From Prochlorothrix sp035286285 (GTDB taxonomy: Bacteria > Cyanobacteriota > Cyanobacteriia > Prochlorotrichales > Prochlorotrichaceae): a stretch of DNA of 10,221 nucleotides. Below the pieces are notes generated by a model. The model was not told the origin of the DNA. It searched no databases and worked only from the letters and a program-made list of their open reading frames with translations. The DNA is taken from contig JAYKJG010000237.1 of the NCBI GenBank assembly GCA_035286285.1, forward strand, positions 1-10,221, read 5' to 3'. The position numbers and the translations under genes are program-made. Within the stretch, counting starts at the first letter, position 1, and every line of letters begins with the position of its first letter. This document shows positions 6,538-10,221 of the stretch, one piece after another.

Positions 6538-6582
6538 GGCGCTGGAGCGCCTAGGGAGGCATTCCCACGCAGAGCGTGGGAA
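6538..6582. repeat. Double-hairpin REP-like repeat
   Basis: Two palindromes lie in tandem: GGCGCTGGAGCGCC (6538-6551, 6-bp stem), then TTCCCACGC/GCGTGGGAA (6562-6570 and 6574-6582, a perfect 9-bp stem with AGA in the loop), followed by CGAG. Translated, the minus strand gives the FPRSAWEC-type peptide that recurs as a spurious protein fragment in many genomes. This supports a mobile REP-like element rather than a gene-specific structure. Confidence 0.6.
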
Positions 6583-6656
6583 CGAGTTAAACGAGTCGGG
6601 AAAATTGCAGCCCACAGGATTTCTGAAAAAATCCAAAAAAATTTTTCTAAAAAGGG

Positions 6657-6684
6657 TTGTCCTGTCCCCAACCTGTGCTAGGAT
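6657..6684 (+). promoter_or_regulatory. Promoter of the tRNA-Tyr/tRNA-Thr/trmO unit
   Basis: TTGTCC (6657-6662) and TAGGAT (6679-6684) are separated by 16 bp, and the -10 is extended by TGC (6676-6678). Transcription would start near 6691, about 14 bases before the first tRNA base. A run of A and T tracts just upstream (6617-6656) could act as an UP-like element. No other promoter-like sequence is closer to the tRNAs. Confidence 0.6.
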
Positions 6685-6704
6685 TGAAAGCCGTTGAACG
6701 AAAT

Positions 6705-6786
6705 GGGTCGGTGCCCGAGTGGTTAATGGGGGCGGACTGTAAATCCGCTGGCTACGCCTACGTTGGTTCAAATCCAACCCGGCCCA
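6705..6786 (+). tRNA. tRNA-Tyr (anticodon GTA)
   Basis: A full class II cloverleaf is visible. The acceptor stem pairs GGGTCGG with CCGGCCC (one G-U pair) and ends in discriminator A6786. The anticodon stem GCGGA/TCCGC (6732-6736, 6744-6748) encloses loop CTGTAAA with anticodon GTA at 6739-6741. An extended variable arm follows, and then T-stem GTTGG/CCAAC. The long variable arm is typical of bacterial tRNA-Tyr. The 3' CCA is not encoded and must be added by nucleotidyltransferase. Confidence 0.97.
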
Positions 6787-6797
6787 TCCTTCAACGC

Positions 6798-6841
6798 TTT
6801 AGGTTTCAGGTTCAGCCCTGGGCAAATCTGTTTAACCTAAA
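6798..6841 (+). other. Processing-type stem between the two tRNAs
   Basis: TTTAGGTT (6798-6805) pairs perfectly with AACCTAAA (6834-6841), and the loop contains a smaller GCCC/GGGC palindrome. It occupies most of the 59-nt spacer between tRNA-Tyr and tRNA-Thr. An RNA stem here could guide processing of the dicistronic tRNA precursor. It is not followed by a T tract, so it should not terminate transcription. Confidence 0.5.
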
Positions 6842-6845
6842 CCCC

Positions 6846-6917
6846 GCCCATGTAGCTCAGTGGTAGAGCACACCCTTGGTAAGGGTGAGGTCACGAGTTC
6901 AAATCTCGTCATGGGCT
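6846..6917 (+). tRNA. tRNA-Thr (anticodon GGT)
   Basis: The 72-nt cloverleaf is perfect. The acceptor stem pairs GCCCATG with CATGGGC and ends in discriminator T6917. D-stem GCTC/GAGC, anticodon stem CACCC/GGGTG around TTGGTAA with anticodon GGT (6878-6880), and T-stem ACGAG/CTCGT are all paired. U36 and A37 are present (6880-6881), as needed for t6A and then m6t6A at position 37. CCA is not encoded. The trmO gene for the methyltransferase that makes m6t6A in this tRNA begins 16 bp after the discriminator base. Confidence 0.98.
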
Positions 6918-6933
6918 TTCTTAATTCTGCTGT

Positions 6934-7506
6934 ATGCCTAAGCTGCCGCCCAAGGACTATATCCAGGTTGTTGAATTCCCGATCGCCATCACCCTAGAGC
7001 CGATCGGGGTCATCCACTCCCCCTACAAAGAGCGCCACGGCACCCCCCGCCAATCCCAACTGCGATCGGCCCCCCCCAACTACCAGCCCGCGATCGCCCA
7101 CGTTGAGCTATTTCCCCACCGCATCCCCCCGATCGCCCTGCAAGACCTAGACGGTTTCGATCGCATCTGGCTCATCACCTGGCTCCACCTTAACCAGTCC
7201 TGGAACCCCACCGTCAAGCTCCCACGCGGAAACCGCAACGTCAGCCACGGCACCCTCGCCACCCGTGCCCCCCACCGCCCCAACCCGATCGGCCTCAGCG
7301 CCACCCGCCTCCTCCAAGTTGAAGGCTTAACCCTTACCGTCGAAGGCATCGATTTACTGGACCAAACCCCCGTCCTAGACCTAAAACCCTATATTCCCTA
7401 CTGTGATGCCTTTCCAGGGGCACGCAGCGGCTATGTAGACAGCCTAGAGTCCCAGGGGAGCCATGAGGTTGATGTCTTTGGGCGCGATCGGCCCAATCAT
7501 CCTTAA
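6934..7506 (+). CDS. trmO: tRNA (N6-threonylcarbamoyladenosine(37)-N6)-methyltransferase TrmO
   Basis: TrmO (formerly TsaA/YaeB/VirR) is a beta-barrel S-adenosylmethionine-dependent enzyme. It methylates t6A37 to m6t6A37 in tRNA-Thr reading ACC/ACU codons and so improves decoding. The 190-residue protein carries the family landmarks in order: PIGVIHSPYKERHGTPRQ (23-40), LDGFDRIWLITWLH (72-85), the SAM-site signature LATRAPHRPNPIGLS (108-122), and DLLDQTPVLDLKPYIPYCDA (140-159). E. coli TrmO is about 235 residues with an extra C-terminal domain. This one stops after the barrel domain, as in many bacterial and archaeal homologues. No Shine-Dalgarno is seen before the ATG. It appears cotranscribed with the upstream tRNA-Thr(GGT), its expected substrate. 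Its stop codon lies in the A tract that serves as the T tract for the convergent tRNA-Arg. Confidence 0.93.
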   Translation: MPKLPPKDYIQVVEFPIAITLEPIGVIHSPYKERHGTPRQSQLRSAPPNYQPAIAHVELFPHRIPPIALQDLDGFDRIWLITWLHLNQSWNPTVKLPRGNRNVSHGTLATRAPHRPNPIGLSATRLLQVEGLTLTVEGIDLLDQTPVLDLKPYIPYCDAFPGARSGYVDSLESQGSHEVDVFGRDRPNHP

Positions 7507-7511
7507 AAAAA
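7504..7511 (-). terminator. T tract downstream of tRNA-Arg, overlapping the trmO stop
   Basis: Read on the minus strand, tRNA-Arg is followed by T and then a run of Ts (complement of the A run 7506-7511 and its neighbour). Transcription of short tRNA units often ends at such a run right after the folded tRNA. The same bases include the trmO stop codon TAA (7504-7506), so the two units converge with essentially no spacer. Confidence 0.5.
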
Positions 7512-7584
7512 CGCCCCAGGTTGGATTTGAACCAACGACCGATCGCTTAGAAGGCGATTGCTCTATCCCCTGAGCTACTGGAGC
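7512..7584 (-). tRNA. tRNA-Arg (anticodon TCT)
   Basis: Read on the minus strand, the 73-nt cloverleaf has acceptor GCTCCAG/CTGGGGC (one T-G pair), discriminator G, D-stem GCTC/GAGC, anticodon stem ATCGC/GCGAT around CTTCTAA with anticodon TCT (complement of 7549-7551), and T-stem GTTGG/CCAAC. It decodes AGA (and AGG by wobble). CCA is not encoded. Confidence 0.97.
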
Positions 7585-8155
7585 AGACACAGCAGCGGCT
7601 TTCGCGCCAATACCCACTGCTACTTCTATCATAACAAATCTCCTGAGCCGAAAAAGCGCCCATCTGTCCTGAAAGCATTACACTAGGTTAGGTTTTGTCT
7701 ACAGCCTCCTGAGCCGGATGCTAGGTTGCTTTAGGGAGTTTCCGGGGCCGCGATCTCAATTTTTCGCGCCTTTGCCACCCCACACCCCCTCACCCAGCCC
7801 CTTCCCTTCTCCAACTTCAGCAAAGATTTGCGAACAACAGCCTGTACCCTCCAGCCGCACAAAAACGCTAAGCTTCTGGTAGCCTGTCAGTCTGACCCCC
7901 CTCTAACAGCAACCTCAGGCAGCAACCTTAAGGCTAAAGGAGGGGACCGATCGGCGGTGGAACCCCCCCCACATCGTAACTGCTCCAGCGAGTCGTCTTG
8001 TTCTGCTCCCAGGGGAAAAAGTTGTGTGGGGTCTGCCCTTCTGGAGGTTTCTAGAGTAGTCTAAGATGTCACCCCTAGAACTCGCTCCTTACACTCTGTG
8101 CCCAGCTTTAAGGTGGTCGTTTAGCTTCTAACCTTCATCGTCAATCGGCAGTGCC
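7585..8155. other. 571-bp spacer without credible gene
   Basis: I find no convincing coding sequence. The one longer open frame (7828-8064, TTG start) has no Shine-Dalgarno and no protein-like pattern. Structure that is visible: an 11-bp direct repeat CTCCTGAGCCG (7640-7650, 7706-7716); a 9-bp direct repeat CAGCAACCT with 13-bp period (7907-7915, 7920-7928); stem CCCCTC/GAGGGG (7898-7903, 7940-7945) enclosing the palindrome CCTTAAGG; palindrome CCGATCGG; and an 8-base C run (7963-7970). Part of this could be a noncoding RNA or a long 5' leader of the gene at 8156, but I recognise no known RNA family. Confidence 0.5.
7628..7633 (-). promoter_or_regulatory. Possible -10 of tRNA-Arg promoter
   Basis: On the minus strand, TATGAT (complement of 7628-7633) matches the -10 consensus in 5 of 6 positions, about 44 bases upstream of the tRNA. 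No convincing -35 is seen at 16-18 bp spacing. Confidence 0.4.
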
Positions 8156-8824
8156 ATGTTTATCCTCAAACGACAGGATGTTGAAATTTCTAACATTCAA
8201 CACCCCAAGCGAGATCAAAAAATCCCGATCTTGAGTTATCAAGGACAAACTTTTCGGCTAGTCAATGTCTTCAAGGCAGCGCAAGCTGAGGAAGCGAGGG
8301 CATTTTGGCGCGAATTGACGGATAACCAGGGAAAAGCCTGTGTCTTGCTCGAAGAACCAGAACGCTTTAGCATATGGGGCAAAGTCGTTCTCGAACAGCT
8401 CCATGAAGAGGGGGGCGACGGGGGAACCAAAGGGATTTTCTTTGTGCAAGCCGTGTTGCTTTTGCTGCAAACCGTCTATTTTGATGTGGAAGACCTATTG
8501 GGGAGTCGTCAGGTCAGTGCCTTTGAGAAAGATGTCATTGATATTTTCAAACAATGGCACTTCCCCCAGACTGACTCGCGGGAAGCCGTCAATCAACTTC
8601 TAACCGCCGACCCCCTCGCTGCCACCAACCTTCCGGAGTGGCAAGAACACCACCTGAACACGATGCTTCAGGAACTCCACCGCATTGGACGGGCCTATTT
8701 TGGCAACGATAGTTTTGTCGAGCGGGCCATGGATGCTCTACAGGATATGCCAGATGGAGAACGTAATCAGTTCTTGGCATGGCTCAACCAATCTCCCCTG
8801 GGCAAGCTCTGGGCCAGTGGTTAG
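8156..8824 (+). CDS. Conserved cyanobacterial protein, Npun_F0813-like
   Basis: The 222-residue product looks like the family named after Npun_F0813, a soluble protein found across cyanobacteria with no assigned function. The N-terminal MFILKRQDVEI (1-11) and the stretch around LTDNQGKACVLLEEPERFSIWGK are what I recognise. It has no signal peptide and no clear membrane span. One hydrophobic stretch (GIFFVQAVLLLLQTVYFDV) at about 98-116 looks like a buried helix. The C-terminal half is helical and acidic, ending PLGKLWASG. No Shine-Dalgarno precedes the ATG. The 5' spacer is long (571 bp), so a long leader or a distant promoter is possible; a weak TAAGAT lies at 8063-8068. The family assignment is from memory and should be confirmed by search. 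Confidence 0.88.
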   Translation: MFILKRQDVEISNIQHPKRDQKIPILSYQGQTFRLVNVFKAAQAEEARAFWRELTDNQGKACVLLEEPERFSIWGKVVLEQLHEEGGDGGTKGIFFVQAVLLLLQTVYFDVEDLLGSRQVSAFEKDVIDIFKQWHFPQTDSREAVNQLLTADPLAATNLPEWQEHHLNTMLQELHRIGRAYFGNDSFVERAMDALQDMPDGERNQFLAWLNQSPLGKLWASG

Positions 8825-9088
8825 GCTACGATTCAGTAGACCCACCGCCTTACATCATCGGTTCGCCAGACCTTTGATCCGGTTGGGCAACGTTTCTAGG
8901 GTGCTCTGCTACAGAAGACTAACTGACTGGCCCCAAGACCTCAGCCTGTCCTTTGGGGAGTGGGTTGGGTGCCTTCAGTGTATTGCCGAAAAGGCCGCCA
9001 GGGCGTTAGTCCCTTGGCTTATCCATAGCCTCAAACCGGCTAGGGTGTAGCAAGTCATTGTCTGGTTTCTCACTACTGTGCTGAGCTT

Positions 9089-10042
9089 ATGAGCCGTCTA
9101 TCAAGCCGATCCTCCAAGACTTCATCGGGCATCCCAGTGCAAAACCTGGTGATTGCTGCCATTACCTGGGCTGTTGTTGCTCTTTTCTTCTATATGTTAT
9201 TTGGGATTCGCGCTGAGGGTGAGGCGCGTCCGGTCTGGTATAGCATCTGTACCTATATTTTTGAAAACGTCGGCTATGCAGCCAGCTTTTTGCTGTGTTT
9301 TCGTAACTGGCAAAGTCGGCAAATGGTCAGCGGCAGGCGGGTGTGGCTGCTGTTGGGCCTGGGTATGTTTTTATTTTTTGTGGGTAACTTATTTTTTGGC
9401 ATTTGGGAGCTGGTCTTTAAACTGGACCCAGAGGTCTCCTTGGGTGATGCCTTCTATATGCCCTGCTATGTCTTTTTGGCCTGGGGCATGATCGAGGCGG
9501 TCATTCCTCGGCGCTTGAATATGGAACTGTGGCAGTGGGGAGTGTTGGGGGCCGTTGCCTTGGTGGGCATTGCGGTAACCTATGGCTTGGTGAGCTATGC
9601 CGATTCCCAATATGATCTCCTGACGGCAGCGGCGGGGGTTAGCCCCGGCCAAGAGGTGGGTGAGCTATCGGGGAGTGGGGCACCGGGCTGGGCCTTGGCG
9701 ATCGATGATGCCCTCGCCCCCTTTGAAGATGTGGTCAACCTTACCTACATTGTGGGTGATGTGGCCCTGCTGATTGCTGCTTCGACGTTGCTGCTGGCTT
9801 TCTGGGGGGGGCGCTTTGCCCAATCGTGGCGCATGATCGCGGCGGCGATGTTCTGCTTCTACATTGCGGACATGTGGTACTACTACGCGGTCAGCACCAA
9901 TCTGGACTACAAGAGCGGTGAGTTGCCGGAGGTGGGATGGGTTTTTAGTGCGGTCCTGCTGGCGATCGGAGCCGCCTTAGAATACGATATCTCGACTAAA
10001 TCCCGTCGAGGTGGAAGTTCTCGCCGCCGAGGCGGCAGTTAA
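9089..10042 (+). CDS. Hypothetical polytopic membrane protein, sensor-domain-like
   Basis: I cannot name this 317-residue protein. It has about eight hydrophobic spans (roughly 18-38, 48-71, 84-107, 119-138, 148-170, 215-238, 246-266, 282-298), a polar 45-residue loop between spans five and six, and a basic Arg/Gly/Ser tail (SRRGGSSRRRGGS, 305-317). The patterns LGDAFYMPCY (118-127), YIVGDVALL (220-228) and YIADMWYYY (258-266) are spaced like the acidic/aromatic motifs in the multi-span N-terminal domains of some GGDEF/EAL signalling proteins. Here no output domain follows, so it may be a stand-alone sensor or something unrelated. No Shine-Dalgarno is visible at the chosen ATG. Near its end a GCCGCC/GGCGGC hairpin (10023-10036) overlaps the coding sequence but lacks a T tract. 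The 264-bp gap before it contains only a CCCCAA/TTGGGG stem (8931-8936, 8953-8958). Confidence 0.85.
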   Translation: MSRLSSRSSKTSSGIPVQNLVIAAITWAVVALFFYMLFGIRAEGEARPVWYSICTYIFENVGYAASFLLCFRNWQSRQMVSGRRVWLLLGLGMFLFFVGNLFFGIWELVFKLDPEVSLGDAFYMPCYVFLAWGMIEAVIPRRLNMELWQWGVLGAVALVGIAVTYGLVSYADSQYDLLTAAAGVSPGQEVGELSGSGAPGWALAIDDALAPFEDVVNLTYIVGDVALLIAASTLLLAFWGGRFAQSWRMIAAAMFCFYIADMWYYYAVSTNLDYKSGELPEVGWVFSAVLLAIGAALEYDISTKSRRGGSSRRRGGS

Positions 10043-10081
10043 CGGCAGCGCCATCAATAATTCCCAACTGGGTTGCCTTAG

Positions 10082-10090
10082 TGGTATAGT
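10082..10090 (+). promoter_or_regulatory. Extended -10 promoter of the last gene
   Basis: TGGTATAGT is an extended -10 (TG, one base, TATAGT) and matches consensus well. A poor -35, TTCCCA at 10061-10066, lies 18 bp upstream. Transcription would begin near 10096-10098 and give a leader of about 120 nt that includes the complete folded element at 10114-10198. Confidence 0.55.
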
Positions 10091-10113
10091 GGCGAGGTTG
10101 TCAAAAAATCGCA

Positions 10114-10203
10114 CATCCAGGATTTCGGGTGATTGGTTATGGCTCACGGCAAGCTGAGAGCCATAGTTCACAAGCCTGGATGGAGGATTAACCCGAAAAG
10201 GAG
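10114..10203 (+). promoter_or_regulatory. Pseudoknotted mRNA leader, candidate ribosomal-protein autoregulatory element
   Basis: Three perfect 8-bp helices are visible. Helix A: CATCCAGG (10114-10121) with CCTGGATG (10175-10182). Helix B: TTTCGGGT (10123-10130) with ACCCGAAA (10191-10198). Helix C: TATGGCTC (10138-10145) with GAGCCATA (10158-10165), a simple hairpin. The order A, B, C, C', A', B' makes A and B interleaved, so they form a pseudoknot with C inside. The 3' strand of B runs straight into the Shine-Dalgarno AAGGAG (10198-10203), so folding would affect ribosome access to the ATG at 10216. Leaders of this kind are typical of autoregulated ribosomal-protein genes such as rpsB. The assignment to a specific ligand is inference. 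Confidence 0.7.
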
Positions 10204-10215
10204 AACTCAATCACT

Positions 10216-10221
10216 ATGGCA
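10216..10221 (+). CDS. Start of next gene (Met-Ala...), possibly ribosomal protein S2
   Basis: Only ATG GCA is inside the window. AGGAG (10199-10203) precedes the ATG by 12 bases, a little long but workable. The structured leader suggests a translationally regulated gene, and the leader sequence resembles what I remember upstream of rpsB in cyanobacteria, where tsf follows. Two codons cannot prove this, so no symbol is given. Confidence 0.55.

Larger units (their letters stand above)
6282..6704. other. Repeat-rich intergenic island
   Basis: This 423-bp gap has no credible gene. It is a patchwork of short palindromes, listed singly below (6335-6358, 6385-6403, 6490-6510, 6538-6582), followed by an A/T-rich stretch (6617-6656) and the tRNA promoter. 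Open frames through it give peptides that look repeat-derived (for example FPRSAWEC on the minus strand) rather than protein-like. Such mosaics are typical of spacers that collect dispersed palindromic repeats. Confidence 0.6.

Noticed and set aside
6529..6777. Minus-strand 82-residue frame with FPRSAWEC
   Set aside because: It runs through a REP-like palindrome and tRNA-Tyr and has no ribosome binding site; the peptide is repeat-derived.
6657..6866. 69-residue open frame over tRNA-Tyr
   Set aside because: It is the translated tRNA gene (VGSNPTRP-type peptide), a well-known false gene call.
7444..7632. 62-residue minus-strand frame over tRNA-Arg
   Set aside because: The peptide VVGSNPTW comes from the tRNA T-arm; the cloverleaf explains the sequence.
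7828..8064. 78-residue frame in the long spacer, TTG start
   Set aside because: No Shine-Dalgarno, no hydrophobic or domain pattern, low-complexity composition and a C8 run inside.
8685..9050. 121-residue frame overlapping the 3' end of the gene at 8156
   Set aside because: About 140 bp lie in another frame of a well-supported gene, there is no start signal, and the remainder has no recognisable protein pattern.
1..10221. CRISPR array, prophage or integrated element with integrase
   Set aside because: No regularly spaced repeats of 24-40 bp and no cas, integrase, transposase or phage genes are visible, despite three tRNA genes that could serve as attachment sites.

Overview
The window is cyanobacterial chromosome. 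It carries the carbon-concentrating gene pair sbtA-sbtB, cyanobacterial-type short SecD and SecF, conserved cyanobacterial hypothetical genes, tRNAs without encoded CCA, and six perfect copies of the HIP1 octamer GCGATCGC (626-633, 1990-1997, 3690-3697, 4155-4162, 5525-5532, 7090-7097). The genus cannot be fixed from this sequence; the fairly high G+C and the repeat-rich spacers fit a freshwater filamentous type. All protein genes are on the plus strand; only tRNA-Arg is on the minus strand.

Layout. 1-319: noncoding leader with a possible operator palindrome and a very strong ribosome binding site. 320-1799: sbtA (Na+/bicarbonate symporter) and sbtB (its PII-like regulator), closed by an intrinsic terminator. 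1891-2075: G-rich spacer and extended -10 promoter. 2076-5609: pdhB (pyruvate dehydrogenase E1 beta), then secD and secF. 5609-5706: a 98-bp element with 18-bp terminal inverted repeats that starts on the last base of the secF stop codon. 5820-6281: small proline-rich membrane protein of unknown function. 6282-6650: an island of several short palindromic repeats. 6657-7506: a promoter, tRNA-Tyr(GTA), tRNA-Thr(GGT) and trmO, apparently one transcription unit. 7512-7584: convergent tRNA-Arg(TCT). 7585-8155: a 571-bp spacer without a credible gene. 8156-8824: conserved cyanobacterial soluble protein (Npun_F0813-like). 9089-10042: multi-span membrane protein without a known function. 10082-10221: promoter and structured leader of a gene whose first two codons (Met-Ala) close the window, possibly rpsB.

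How the genes work together. SbtA imports bicarbonate and SbtB gates it in response to adenyl nucleotides. PdhB supplies acetyl-CoA, and SecDF pulls proteins through the Sec translocon. TrmO methylates t6A37 in tRNA-Thr(GGU), and here its gene lies 16 bp downstream of exactly that tRNA gene.

The two observations most worth following up are the leader at 10114-10198, where three perfect 8-bp helices are arranged as a pseudoknot ending at the Shine-Dalgarno sequence, and the linkage of a tRNA-Thr(GGT) gene to its own modification enzyme.
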